From contig CAJXQA010000004.1 of assembly GCA_913058475.1 (NCBI GenBank), positions 1 to 56,011 of the forward strand: a DNA stretch of 56,011 nucleotides. Reading direction: 5' to 3'. This DNA is from an uncultured Nitrosomonadales bacterium (GTDB taxonomy: Bacteria; Pseudomonadota; Gammaproteobacteria; Burkholderiales; Methylophilaceae). Positions 42,758 to 52,131 of this stretch are shown piece after piece; the first letter of the stretch is position 1, and each line of letters opens with the position of its first letter. A program made the position numbers and the translations under genes. The notes beneath the pieces were generated by a model that made no database searches, was not told the DNA's origin, and was given only the letters and a program-made list of their open reading frames with translations.

Positions 42758-45391
42758 TTAACTACTAAGATTTGTTTGAACGAGTTTGAAAGCTTCTTGG
42801 ACTAATTTTGTGTTTGTTCCACCTGCCATTGCCATATTTTTCCTACCCCCACCTTTGCCTCCAACTTTTTCACCAAGTGTTTTAGCAATGAATCCTGCGT
42901 CAATTTTATCTGTTAGGTTATCCGTAACGCCAACAGCAAAAGTTACATTAGAATCTTTCACTGCGGCTAGTATTATAACTGCTGTTTTAAGTTTTAGCTT
43001 CAATTTATCAATCATATCTCTCAATTCATTAGGCCCTTGATTATCAATTACTTGGCATAAATAATCAAAATTATCTATTTTTGATGTTTTTGAAAGCATC
43101 TCATCAGTTTGATTTAATGCTAATTCTGATTTTAGTTGACTTTGTATTTTTTCATTCTCTTTAAGTTGGGTCAGTATTGAGGATACCTTCAATGGTATTT
43201 CTGATGTTTTGGTATTTAGATCTTTGGAGATTCTAGTTAATATTTCTTCTTGATCATTTAACAATTCAATGAGATTAAGACCAGTAACCCCTTCAATCCT
43301 CCTCACACCTGAAGCAACGCCTGACTCAGAGTAAATTTTAAAGAGCCCAATATCACCTGTATTTTTTACATGAGTACCTCCACACAGCTCAATACTATTT
43401 CCAATATTTAATACCCTAACTTTTGATTCGTATTTTTCTCCAAAAAGCATTAAAGCACCTGACTCCTTTGCCTTATCTATTGACATCATTTGAGTGTGTG
43501 TCATTTGGTTAGTTAAAATTTCATTATTAACAATAGATTCTATTTGATGAATTTCTTCGTGCGAAATAGATTTTGAATGAGAAAAATCAAAGCGTGTTTT
43601 TAGGTTATCTACGAGAGAACCTTTTTGTTCAACGTGATTACCTAAAACAATTTTTAATGCTTTATGAAGTAGATGGGTGACAGAATGATTTCGCTTAATA
43701 TCATTTCTTCTAGGTTCATCTATAAATGCTTCAACTTGTTCATTATGTTTTAAGGTGCCAGATTCAAGAATTCCAACATGGCCAAATACATTTTTTTTTA
43801 TTTTTATTGTATCTCGCACATAAAATTTTTCGCTGTTAGTCTGAATATGGCCACTATCACCAACTTGACCCCCTGACTCAGCGTAAAAGGGTGTTTTATC
43901 TAAAATAAGGATTGCTTCATCACCTTTTTTTATCTCCTCAACTTTATCACCATCTTTAAATAATCCTAAAATTTTTGAAGAAGACTTAATATCGTTATAA
44001 CCTAAAAACTCTGTATTTTTACCTTCGTAAGGTAACGTTTTAATTTTATTAAACTTACCAGATTCACGTGCCATTGTTTTTTGTGATTTCATAGATACTT
44101 CAAAAGCTTTAGTATCTATTTCGATTTTATTTTCTCTACAAATATCAGCTGTTAGATCAAGAGGAAACCCATAGGTATCATGTAACTTAAAAGCAATTTG
44201 ACCATCTAGTATCGATACATTTTTATCTTTAATATCATTTATTGCGTTATCAAGAATAGACATTCCGTTTTCAATTGTGATGAAGAAACGTTCTTCCTCT
44301 AAGAAGATTTCATTTGAAATTAATTTTCTTTTTTCAGAAGATATATTTTTATCATCATCCATTAACCTTAAAACTAATGGTACAAGTTTATTAAAAAATG
44401 GCTTATTACAGCCAAGTTTATAACCATGCCTTATGGCTCTTCGAATAATTCTTCTTAAAACGTAACCTCTTCCTTCATTTGCAGGTAACACCCCATCTTT
44501 AATAAGATAGGTAGATGTTCTTATATGATCTGCAATTACTTTGAGTGAGTTATGCCCAAGATCTTTTGTGTTTGTAATTTTGCCAATTTCAGCAATTAGA
44601 ATTTTAAATAAATCAATTTCATAGTTTGAGTGGACATTTTGGAGTATCGCCGAGATTCTCTCTAACCCCATACCCGTATCAACGGATGGCTTTGGTAGAA
44701 GATGCATTTTGCCTTGCTCATCTCTATTGTATTGCATGAAAACTAAATTCCAAATCTCAATAAAGCGATCTCCATCCTCATCTTTTGATCCTGGAGGGCC
44801 TCCAAAATAATCTTTCCCATGATCATAAAAAATTTCACTACATGGACCACAAGGACCAGTGTCGCCCATCATCCAAAAATTATCTGAAGCATACTTACTT
44901 CCCTTATTATCCCCAATTAGAATAATTTTTTCTTTAGGCAGACCTATCTCTTGTGACCAGATTTCCAATGCTTCCTTGTCTTCTTCATAAACGGTGACTA
45001 ATAATTTTTCTTTTGGAATTTTATAGATTTCTGTCAAAAGCTCCCATGCGTAAGCGATAGCTTCTTTTTTAAAGTAATCTCCAAAGCTAAAGTTACCGAG
45101 CATTTCAAAAAAAGTTAAATGCCTTGCCGTATACCCAACATTTTCTAGATCATTATGCTTTCCTCCTGCTCTAACACAGCGCTGACTTGAGGTTGCTCTT
45201 TGATAATTTCTTTTCTCAATGCCTAAAAATATTTCTTTAAATTGGTTCATGCCTGCATTTGTAAAAAGCAGTGTAGGGTCATCTTTAGGGACCAAGCTTG
45301 AAGAAGACACAACCTCATGCCCCTTAGCGGCAAAGAAATCTAGAAACTTATTCCTAATTTCTTTTTCAGATAAATTATGTTTTTTATTCAT
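42758..45391 (-). CDS. alaS: Alanyl-tRNA synthetase
   Basis: Charges tRNA-Ala and edits mischarged Ser/Gly. It has 877 residues, full length. The class II core begins at FLDFFAAKGHEVVSSSSLVP and contains QRCVRAGGKHNDLENVG. The editing domain has the zinc ligands NHSVTHLLHKAL (HxxxH) and ELCGGTHVKNTGDIG (CxxxH). The C-terminal DHHA1 domain ends GEKVGGKGGGRKNMAMAGG. The start overlaps the recX stop (ATGA). Confidence 0.98.
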   Translation of the reverse strand: MNKKHNLSEKEIRNKFLDFFAAKGHEVVSSSSLVPKDDPTLLFTNAGMNQFKEIFLGIEKRNYQRATSSQRCVRAGGKHNDLENVGYTARHLTFFEMLGNFSFGDYFKKEAIAYAWELLTEIYKIPKEKLLVTVYEEDKEALEIWSQEIGLPKEKIILIGDNKGSKYASDNFWMMGDTGPCGPCSEIFYDHGKDYFGGPPGSKDEDGDRFIEIWNLVFMQYNRDEQGKMHLLPKPSVDTGMGLERISAILQNVHSNYEIDLFKILIAEIGKITNTKDLGHNSLKVIADHIRTSTYLIKDGVLPANEGRGYVLRRIIRRAIRHGYKLGCNKPFFNKLVPLVLRLMDDDKNISSEKRKLISNEIFLEEERFFITIENGMSILDNAINDIKDKNVSILDGQIAFKLHDTYGFPLDLTADICRENKIEIDTKAFEVSMKSQKTMARESGKFNKIKTLPYEGKNTEFLGYNDIKSSSKILGLFKDGDKVEEIKKGDEAILILDKTPFYAESGGQVGDSGHIQTNSEKFYVRDTIKIKKNVFGHVGILESGTLKHNEQVEAFIDEPRRNDIKRNHSVTHLLHKALKIVLGNHVEQKGSLVDNLKTRFDFSHSKSISHEEIHQIESIVNNEILTNQMTHTQMMSIDKAKESGALMLFGEKYESKVRVLNIGNSIELCGGTHVKNTGDIGLFKIYSESGVASGVRRIEGVTGLNLIELLNDQEEILTRISKDLNTKTSEIPLKVSSILTQLKENEKIQSQLKSELALNQTDEMLSKTSKIDNFDYLCQVIDNQGPNELRDMIDKLKLKLKTAVIILAAVKDSNVTFAVGVTDNLTDKIDAGFIAKTLGEKVGGKGGGRKNMAMAGGTNTKLVQEAFKLVQTNLSS

Positions 45392-45879
45392 AGCTGTTCA
45401 AAACTTTTCCCAGAGAGAATTTGATGTATCAATTCTATGTCAATACCTCTTCCCTGGAGAAACCTTATTTGTTTATTTCTTTCCTCTAACGATTTAGGAG
45501 CACCATCAAATTTCTTTGCCCAGATTTTTTTTGCAAGCGAATAATTCTCTGTTTTAATTTTTACGAGCTCAGTATTGATGATAGTGTCAGCAACCCCTCT
45601 CACCTTTAATTCATATCTAATTTTCTCTACCCCGTATTTATTTTTTTTTGACAAAATAAATTGTTCAGTAAATCTTTGGTCAGATAACCAAGCATTACCT
45701 TCGAGATCATTTAGTATGGCTTTTATGTCTTGTGTCTCAAGCTCAAGCTCTTGAGCGAAGGCTTTTATTTTTTTGTGTAACTCTAGGCGTGAGTATTCTC
45801 TTTTACCTAAATAATATAGAGCTCTTTTCTTTAATAAGATAATATTTTTTTCAGTACTACTTTTCAGATTCTGTATCAT
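45388..45879 (-). CDS. recX: Regulatory protein RecX
   Basis: Small inhibitor or modulator of RecA filaments, about 163 residues from ATG 45879. [55 protein letters not shown] and [21 protein letters not shown] are the repeated three-helix units of RecX. The frame continues back to a TTG at 45906. I prefer the ATG because a GAGG lies just before it and the extension is not family-like. Both starts overlap the end of recA, so translation is coupled. Confidence 0.93.
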   Translation of the reverse strand: MIQNLKSSTEKNIILLKKRALYYLGKREYSRLELHKKIKAFAQELELETQDIKAILNDLEGNAWLSDQRFTEQFILSKKNKYGVEKIRYELKVRGVADTIINTELVKIKTENYSLAKKIWAKKFDGAPKSLEERNKQIRFLQGRGIDIELIHQILSGKSFEQL

Positions 45880-46903
45880 CCTCAGATATTTTATTCTCGA
45901 TTTCAATTTCAGTTGTAATACTTGACTTATCTCTTACTTGGTTTTCTATATCTTTAGATATGTCTGGATTACCTTTAAGGAATTCTCTTACGTTATCTTT
46001 ACCTTGACCTATTTTTTCACTGTTGTAGCTATACCATGAACCAGACTTTTCTATAATATCTAATTTAACAGCTTGGTCTATTATTTCACCTTCTAAGGAG
46101 ATTCCTTCACCATACAGCATATCAAATTCAGCCTTTCTGAATGGTGGGGCTACTTTGTTTTTAACAACCTTTACTCTGGTTTCAGCACCAATAATTTCAT
46201 CATCTTTTTTTATGGCACCAATTCTTCTAATATCAAGCCTCACTGAAGCATAAAATTTAAGTGCATTACCACCTGTTGTAGTTTCTGGGTTTCCGAACAT
46301 AACGCCAATTTTCATTCTTAGTTGGTTAATAAAAATTACCATGGTGTTTGTTTTTTTGATGTTGCTTGTTAATTTTCTTAATGCCTGTGACATTAGTCTA
46401 GCTTGTAATCCCATATGCGAATCACCCATATCACCTTCGATTTCAGCTCTTGGAGTTAGAGCTGCAACTGAATCGATAACTACTATATCAACAGAGCCAC
46501 TTCTGACTAGCATGTCCGCTATTTCAAGGGCTTGTTCACCAGTATCTGGTTGTGAGACTAGTAATTCCTCAATATTAACTCCAAGTTTTGCTGCATATTG
46601 AATATCCAGTGCATGCTCGGCATCTATAAATGCTGCTGTACCTCCTACTTTCTGCATTTGAGCGATTACTGAAAGTGTTAACGATGTTTTTCCAGATGAT
46701 TCAGGTCCATATATTTCAATGACTCGTCCTCGAGGTAAGCCTCCAATTCCTAAAGCGATATCAAGCCCTAAAGATCCCGTAGATACAGATTGGATACCTT
46801 CAACAACCGAAGTATCATCCATCCTCATTACTGATCCTTTACCGTACTGTTTATCTATTTGTGCGAGGGCTGCATCTAGGGCTTTTCTTTTATTTTCATC
46901 CAT
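45857..46903 (-). CDS. recA: Recombinase RecA
   Basis: ATP-dependent strand-exchange protein of homologous recombination. It has 348 residues. Walker A is [10 protein letters not shown] (about residues 65-74), [29 protein letters not shown] spans Walker B, the loop L2 region is [23 protein letters not shown], and the C-terminus is acidic ([13 protein letters not shown]). The 58-bp upstream gap contains no CTGT-N8-ACAG-like LexA box. Confidence 0.98.
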   Translation of the reverse strand: MDENKRKALDAALAQIDKQYGKGSVMRMDDTSVVEGIQSVSTGSLGLDIALGIGGLPRGRVIEIYGPESSGKTSLTLSVIAQMQKVGGTAAFIDAEHALDIQYAAKLGVNIEELLVSQPDTGEQALEIADMLVRSGSVDIVVIDSVAALTPRAEIEGDMGDSHMGLQARLMSQALRKLTSNIKKTNTMVIFINQLRMKIGVMFGNPETTTGGNALKFYASVRLDIRRIGAIKKDDEIIGAETRVKVVKNKVAPPFRKAEFDMLYGEGISLEGEIIDQAVKLDIIEKSGSWYSYNSEKIGQGKDNVREFLKGNPDISKDIENQVRDKSSITTEIEIENKISEDDTESEK

Positions 46904-46961
46904 TGAATATTTACCTTTGGTTAGTGTTTTTTAATTAGTTTTTATTATTTCATACTTGTTG

Positions 46962-47450
46962 TTATAACGTAAGGTTCAACAGTTTATTTAATGCAAAAAG
47001 AACCGATTCTTTTCTGATTTCATCTCTTGAACCCTTAAAATCTGCTTTATGTTCTAAAATTATGTTATCGATGGTCGCGATTGAAAAAAAAACAGTTCCA
47101 ATAGGCTTATCTAATGTCCCTCCCTCAGGACCTGCAATACCTGTAATACTGATACTTAGATTTGCTTCACTATTTTCTAGCGCTCCTGCAGACATTTCAT
47201 TGGCAATTTCTTGACTTACAGCTCCAAAATTTTCTAGAGTCTCCCTTCGAACTCTTAAAGAATCTATTTTTGAATTATTACTATAAGTAATATAGCCCCT
47301 ATCAAACCATTTTGAGCTTCCAGCTATTTTAGTTAGTGTTGCAGATAGAAGGCCACCTGTGCATGATTCGGCGGTCACTAATAATATTTTTTTCTCTAAA
47401 CATTGATTTGCTAATCTTTGTGTGAGCAGTTTATGTTCTTTAGAAGACAT
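46962..47450 (-). CDS. pncC: CinA C-terminal-type nicotinamide-nucleotide amidohydrolase
   Basis: Deamidates nicotinamide mononucleotide in pyridine-nucleotide salvage. It has 162 residues, equal to the stand-alone CinA C-terminal domain. LVTAESCTGGLLSATLTKI and SSKWFDRGYITYSNNSK, GAVSQEIANEMSAGAL and SITGIAGPEGGTLDKPIGTV are all conserved. The N-terminal molybdopterin-like domain of full CinA is absent. It lies just upstream of recA and overlaps pgpA by 11 nt. Confidence 0.94.
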   Translation of the reverse strand: MSSKEHKLLTQRLANQCLEKKILLVTAESCTGGLLSATLTKIAGSSKWFDRGYITYSNNSKIDSLRVRRETLENFGAVSQEIANEMSAGALENSEANLSISITGIAGPEGGTLDKPIGTVFFSIATIDNIILEHKADFKGSRDEIRKESVLFALNKLLNLTL

Positions 47451-47913
47451 ATTGGGTGAAAAAAATTATTATAAAAGCAGAATAAATAGCAGCTGCTATA
47501 TCATCAATCATTATTCCAAAGCCACCTTCAAATTTTTTTTCAAGGATATTGATAGGAAATGGTTTTAAGATATCAAAAAATCTAAATAATAAAAAACTAT
47601 AAAATAATTCAACCGCATGAGGTTGAAGGTAAATTAATAGTGCAAGAAAGGCAACAATTTCATCAATAACAATACAAGAGGGGTCTTTTATTTTCATGAT
47701 GAGGCTGGTTTGGTTTGAAACATAAATGCCAATAAAAAAAAGAGTGATCACAAAAAAATAATCATAATATTGAGGAAGAAGTTGAGAAAAATAAAATAAA
47801 GGTATCGCAATCAACGTTCCGAAGGTCCCAGGCGCAAAATTTGCTAAGCCTGACCCAAAACCTAAAGCAATAAATGTTGATTCGTTTTTAAAAAGTAAAT
47901 TATTTTTTTTCAA
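47440..47913 (-). CDS. pgpA: Phosphatidylglycerophosphatase A
   Basis: Inner-membrane enzyme that dephosphorylates phosphatidylglycerol phosphate. It has 157 residues and three to four hydrophobic helices. LGFGSGLANFAPGTFGTLIAIP (about residues 16-37) and DPSCIVIDEIVAFLALL are family blocks, and DILKPFPINILEKKFEGGFGIMIDD contains the catalytic acidic site. The start is TTG, with thiL coding sequence overlapping by 14 nt. Confidence 0.94.
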   Translation of the reverse strand: MKKNNLLFKNESTFIALGFGSGLANFAPGTFGTLIAIPLFYFSQLLPQYYDYFFVITLFFIGIYVSNQTSLIMKIKDPSCIVIDEIVAFLALLIYLQPHAVELFYSFLLFRFFDILKPFPINILEKKFEGGFGIMIDDIAAAIYSAFIIIFFTQYVF

Positions 47914-48847
47914 AGTGAGTGAAGCCTTTTTTTAGTTTAATCTCTTTGCCATTATCACTTATAAGAAGTTTTTTATCTTTAGTAATAATGCCCACCCTTG
48001 AGAGGTGCAAATTGTCTTTATGGATCAACTTTTCAATTTTAGATCTCATCTTTTTTGAGGCAGTTAATATTGTTTGATAGTCATCGCCACCATAAAGGGC
48101 TAAATTCTCTTGCCCTGCTTTCTTTATCCATTTATTTATTGGTATATCTTTTAAATGGACACTTGCACCCACTTTTGATGCCTTTAAGATATGACTTAGG
48201 TCAGCAACAAAACCATCTGAAATATCTATTGCCGCATTACAAAAAGATTTAATTTTGTCGATAGTAAATTGATTTAGCTTTGGTTTTTCTAAAGCCTGGA
48301 TGGATTTTTTTGTTATTACAGTAGGAGCTTCTATTTTTTTCTTAATTATTTTTAGCCCTAATGCAGCAAGACCAAGATCTCCGGTGACCCATATATCATC
48401 TTCAATTTTTGCATTTGATCTCAGTAAGACACTATTTTTTTTTACATCACCTAAAACGGTCACATTGATTGATAAGGGTCCCCTTGAGGTATCTCCACCT
48501 ATAAGCTCTACATTAAATTCTTTGCAGCATTCAAATAAGCCTTTTGAAAATTGTTTTAACCAATCATTGTTTGGCTTTGGCATAGATATGGCAAGCAATG
48601 CAAACATGGGAGATGCACCCATTGCTAAGATATCAGAAACATTTACTGCCATTGCCTTCCATCCAATTTTATAAGGATCAGTATTTGTTATGAAATGAAC
48701 ATTTTCATTCAGCGTATCTGTTGATATGGCCCACAGATTATTATCATCTTTTTTAAATAAGGCAGCATCATCCCCTATACCCTTATATGCTTTGATATTA
48801 TTCTTGGTAAAGAATTTTTCAATAATTTTAAATTCTATCTGCATCAT
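47900..48847 (-). CDS. thiL: Thiamine-monophosphate kinase
   Basis: Phosphorylates thiamine monophosphate to the active cofactor. It has 315 residues. KAYKGIGDDAALFK (GDDAA) opens the PurM-like fold. WKAMAVNVSDILAMGASPMFALLAISMP, LIGGDTSRGPLSINVTVLG and AIDISDGFVADLSHIL are conserved, and the late YGGDDYQTIL loop is present. The start codon can be 48847 or 48844. The first overlaps the mog stop by one base (TAATG). Confidence 0.96.
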   Translation of the reverse strand: MMQIEFKIIEKFFTKNNIKAYKGIGDDAALFKKDDNNLWAISTDTLNENVHFITNTDPYKIGWKAMAVNVSDILAMGASPMFALLAISMPKPNNDWLKQFSKGLFECCKEFNVELIGGDTSRGPLSINVTVLGDVKKNSVLLRSNAKIEDDIWVTGDLGLAALGLKIIKKKIEAPTVITKKSIQALEKPKLNQFTIDKIKSFCNAAIDISDGFVADLSHILKASKVGASVHLKDIPINKWIKKAGQENLALYGGDDYQTILTASKKMRSKIEKLIHKDNLHLSRVGIITKDKKLLISDNGKEIKLKKGFTHFEKK

Positions 48848-49422
48848 TATTTCTTTTTTGGCCGAAAAGATTTTACAAACTCCTCATTTGTTTCAATATA
48901 TGGAGCACCAATTAGATCCAAACAATAAGGTATTGCTGCGAAGATACCAGGCGTTTTTACATTATTTTCTTGATCCCTTACCCCCTCTAAGGTTTCAACA
49001 ATGGCTTTAGGTTGCCCTGGAAGATTTACAATAAGTGTATTTTTTCTAATCACCGCAATCTGTCTGGATAAAATGGCAGTAGGGACAAAATTTAAGCTAA
49101 TCTGACGCATTTGTTCACCAAATCCAGGCATTTCTTTGTCAGCGACAGATAAAGTAGCTTCAGGGGTAATATCTCTTTCGGCAGGACCTGTTCCTCCTGT
49201 TGTTAATATCAATGAACACTCTTTTTGATCACAAAAATCAATTAAAGTGTTCTTAATTTTAGAAAGTTCATCTGGAATCACAATTGATTCTATTTGGTAA
49301 TTATTTTTTATCGTTTTTTTTAACCAAGTTTCTAGCTCTGGAATTCCTTTATCTTCATAAACACCTGAAGATGCACGGTCACTAATCGATATTAATCCAA
49401 TTTTAATGAATTTTTGCAGCAT
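48847..49422 (-). CDS. mog: Molybdopterin adenylyltransferase
   Basis: Adenylates molybdopterin before molybdate insertion. It has 191 residues, as in MogA. IGLISISDRASSGVYEDKGI, LTTGGTGPAERDITPEATLSV (GGTGxxxRDxTPE) and EMPGFGEQMRQISLNFVPTAILSRQ are diagnostic, with NLPGQPKAIVETLEGV near the end. Its presence implies that the organism makes molybdenum cofactor, though no molybdoenzyme is in the window. Confidence 0.95.
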   Translation of the reverse strand: MLQKFIKIGLISISDRASSGVYEDKGIPELETWLKKTIKNNYQIESIVIPDELSKIKNTLIDFCDQKECSLILTTGGTGPAERDITPEATLSVADKEMPGFGEQMRQISLNFVPTAILSRQIAVIRKNTLIVNLPGQPKAIVETLEGVRDQENNVKTPGIFAAIPYCLDLIGAPYIETNEEFVKSFRPKKK

Positions 49423-49477
49423 GATTATGTCAATCTAGTTAAATAAAATACAATATTATCATTACCAAGGGAGCCTC

Positions 49478-50227
49478 ATGAAGAAATCATATTTAAACAT
49501 TATTCTTTCAGCACTTTTTCTTATCTCAACTAACCTGCTCGCTGATGAAAATTTATTCGAGAAAAACTATGTTTTACAAAGTCCTGAGGACTTTAAGTCA
49601 TTTGAGCAAAATCCAGAGACCAAAATAATGAGAGGCTGGGACAAGGATACTGATAACGTGATGATGCTTGAGAATGGGTATGATTTTATGGGATTCTCAG
49701 GATTTGTCAGTACTAACTTACCGCCAAGTATTGCTCTTGAGCACGGTGAGAAAATAAAAGCAGACCTTATTTTGATTTATGACCGACAAATCAATGAGGG
49801 TGACAGAGCCTCTCAATTTAAACAAGCGAGACAAAAGGCAATTAAAGAAAAAAGAGTTAAAGATTTTGGTAAGGTGACTGAAATAGAAATCACAGAGGAA
49901 GATTTAGTCGACCCAAACGTAATGTATGACTTTTATGCTTCTTACTGGGTAAAATTACCCAAACCAACTTTTGGTACTCATTTCATAGAGCTTGGCCAAG
50001 ATGGAAGTGGGCAGAGTACTGAAGGAATTCAAGTCATTGCTGTAATCAAAGGCTCTGCTGCAGCAAAAGCCGGAATCATGAGAAATGATAGTATTACCTC
50101 TATTAATGGCCAAAAGGTTTCGACGCCTGATGAGCTTATTTCATTAATCAGAAAAAATAAGGGCTCGGTTATTGATGTAGGTTACATTAGAAATGGCAAT
50201 GCTTCACAAACAGCTGCCAGCATATAA
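49478..50227 (+). CDS. Secreted PDZ-domain protein of unknown function
   Basis: A 249-residue protein with a clear signal peptide (KKSYLNIILSALFLISTNLLA, cleavage near residue 22). Residues about 25-165 show no recognised domain and no serine-protease triad. Residues about 170-249 are a PDZ domain (IQVIAVIKGSAAAKAGIMRND, with SINGQKVSTPDELISLIRKN). It is probably a periplasmic or lipoprotein-sorting adaptor, a pattern unlike the protease-PDZ fusions DegP and Ctp. The start is supported by GGGAG. Its neighbours darP and mog suggest no function. Confidence 0.72.
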   Translation: MKKSYLNIILSALFLISTNLLADENLFEKNYVLQSPEDFKSFEQNPETKIMRGWDKDTDNVMMLENGYDFMGFSGFVSTNLPPSIALEHGEKIKADLILIYDRQINEGDRASQFKQARQKAIKEKRVKDFGKVTEIEITEEDLVDPNVMYDFYASYWVKLPKPTFGTHFIELGQDGSGQSTEGIQVIAVIKGSAAAKAGIMRNDSITSINGQKVSTPDELISLIRKNKGSVIDVGYIRNGNASQTAASI

Positions 50228-50233
50228 ACCAAA

Positions 50234-50719
50234 TTATAAAATATCTTTAATGAGTTGAAAAAGCTCCTTTTGAAATTTATTGGAGCTTCCTTTTTTAATC
50301 TCTTTCTGTGAATTAAGTATTAGTTTTCTTAGTTTCTGTATATCAATAGCAGGGGATAAATTAACAAAATCTGTGAGATTTGAAATATCAGCTATCAGTT
50401 TATTTCTCCAATCTTCTATTTTATGAAATTTTCTAATTTCAGTCTGAGATTCAAACTTTAAATGAGCAACGAATTGTTGAGCTTCTGAAATGTCTATAGC
50501 TCTTAGTAATTTAGCTAGATATAGGCTTTGTCTATTTTTCGCAGAATTTTTTTTTAGTTTTTTAAACTCTCTTATAGCTTCATGCACACTTTCAGGTAAT
50601 TTAATTTGACTTATTTGCTTATCAGATAAGCCTACTAAAATTTTTCCAAACGCATGAACATCTTTAGCTTCATTTTTTAAAGCTGTTTTGCTTTTTAAAT
50701 CATCTGTTACATCAATCAT
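50234..50719 (-). CDS. darP: YjgA/DarP-family (DUF615) ribosome-associated protein
   Basis: A 161-residue helical protein. SKTALKNEAKDVHAFGKILVGLSDKQISQIKLPE and KLKKNSAKNRQSLYLAKLLRAID are the DUF615 signature. DarP (YjgA) associates with the 50S subunit and helps its late assembly in E. coli. It is divergent from pmbA, the classic yjgA-pmbA arrangement, and converges on the PDZ gene with a 6-bp gap. Confidence 0.93.
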   Translation of the reverse strand: MIDVTDDLKSKTALKNEAKDVHAFGKILVGLSDKQISQIKLPESVHEAIREFKKLKKNSAKNRQSLYLAKLLRAIDISEAQQFVAHLKFESQTEIRKFHKIEDWRNKLIADISNLTDFVNLSPAIDIQKLRKLILNSQKEIKKGSSNKFQKELFQLIKDIL

Positions 50720-50787
50720 AGAAATTTAATACCAAATCTTGAATTTGATTATGTATCATATCACTTTAATAATTTTAAAAAAATCGA

Positions 50788-52128
50788 ATGATAAAAATAC
50801 TTAATTATTCACAAGATGATTTATATGACTTAGCGAGGTATGTTAATAAACAGGCTCAAGCTAAAGGTGCTTCTGAGTCAGAGGTTGAAATTGATGTAGA
50901 TTCTGGAACTTCAGTCTCAGTTCGATTAAAAGAGCTCGAATCAGTCACTTTAAATAATGATAAAAGCTTATCTATTACAGTATATTTTGGAAAAAAAAGA
51001 GGGATAGCGACAACTTCTGATTTTAGTAAAGAGGCTATTGAGTCTTGTCTGGCAGCAGCATGTGACATCGCTAAATTCACCGGTGAAGATAAAGCCTTTG
51101 GGCTAGCAAGCTCAAAATTATATCCAAAAAAAGATATTGAGCTTGATCTTTATCATCCTTTTGAAGATTCACAAGATGCGATGATTGCTAAAGTATTAGT
51201 CGTTGAAAAAACTGCGTTATCATTTGATAAAAGAATAAGTAATTCTGAGGGGGCAAATTTTAGTACTTCCAATAATTTATTTGTTCAGGCAAATTCTAAT
51301 GGATTTATTGGGGGCTTCCCATCATCGCGTCATACAATAAGCTGCTCTGTTATTGCAAAAGATAGTTCTGGAATGCAAAGAGATTATAGTTATAGTAATT
51401 CACGTAAAATTTCTAATTTACAGTCTTTAGAGGAGATCGGTGAAACCTCAGCTCAAAGAGCATTAAATCGCCTTATGCCAAAACCTATCAAAACAGGCCG
51501 ATATCCTGTAATTTTTGAATCCCAGGTCGCGACCTCTCTAGTATCATCAATCGTTTCTGCATCTTCAGGTTCAAATCAATATCGTAAAACCTCTTTTTTG
51601 TTGAATTCACTTGATAAGAAAATTGCATCAGAAAGTCTTTCAATCAATGAGGATCCATACTTAAAGCATGGAAACGCAACAACATACTTTGATGGAGAAG
51701 GGGTTTACGTTAAGCCAAGAGTTGTTGTTGATAAAGGCTTTTTAAAGGGGTACTTCTTGTCTTCATATAGTGCAAGAAGACTAAAAATGCAAACAACAGG
51801 AAATGCTGGAGGCGCACATAATTTAATAGCTTCTTCTTCAAGTCATAGCTTTAAAGAGCTGATAAAAAAGATGGGCAGAGGCTTGGTAGTAACAGAATTA
51901 ATGGGACAAGGTTTGAACATGGTAACTGGGGATTACTCAAGAGGTGTTGCTGGATTTTGGGTTGAAGAGGGGGTTATTGTTCATGCAGTTGAAGAGATTA
52001 CTATTGCTGGAAATATGAGGGATATGTTGTTAAATATTTCTAATATTGGAAATGATACTTACAAAAATGGTTCTCAATACATTGGTTCTGTATTGATAGA
52101 TGAAATGACTATTGCTTCTGGTAAATAA
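50788..52128 (+). CDS. pmbA: PmbA, non-HExxxH partner of TldD metalloprotease
   Basis: Partner of TldD in a heterodimeric metalloprotease linked to microcin maturation and CcdA degradation. It has 446 residues. ASESEVEIDVDSGTSVSVRLKELESV, KKRGIATTSDFSKEAIE and YLKHGNATTYFDGEGVYVKPRVV are family blocks, and MRDMLLNISNIGNDTYKNGSQYIGSVLIDEMTIA ends it. The zinc motif HExxxH of TldD is absent, as expected for PmbA. tldD is not in this window. Confidence 0.95.
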   Translation: MIKILNYSQDDLYDLARYVNKQAQAKGASESEVEIDVDSGTSVSVRLKELESVTLNNDKSLSITVYFGKKRGIATTSDFSKEAIESCLAAACDIAKFTGEDKAFGLASSKLYPKKDIELDLYHPFEDSQDAMIAKVLVVEKTALSFDKRISNSEGANFSTSNNLFVQANSNGFIGGFPSSRHTISCSVIAKDSSGMQRDYSYSNSRKISNLQSLEEIGETSAQRALNRLMPKPIKTGRYPVIFESQVATSLVSSIVSASSGSNQYRKTSFLLNSLDKKIASESLSINEDPYLKHGNATTYFDGEGVYVKPRVVVDKGFLKGYFLSSYSARRLKMQTTGNAGGAHNLIASSSSHSFKELIKKMGRGLVVTELMGQGLNMVTGDYSRGVAGFWVEEGVIVHAVEEITIAGNMRDMLLNISNIGNDTYKNGSQYIGSVLIDEMTIASGK

Positions 52129-52131
52129 ATT

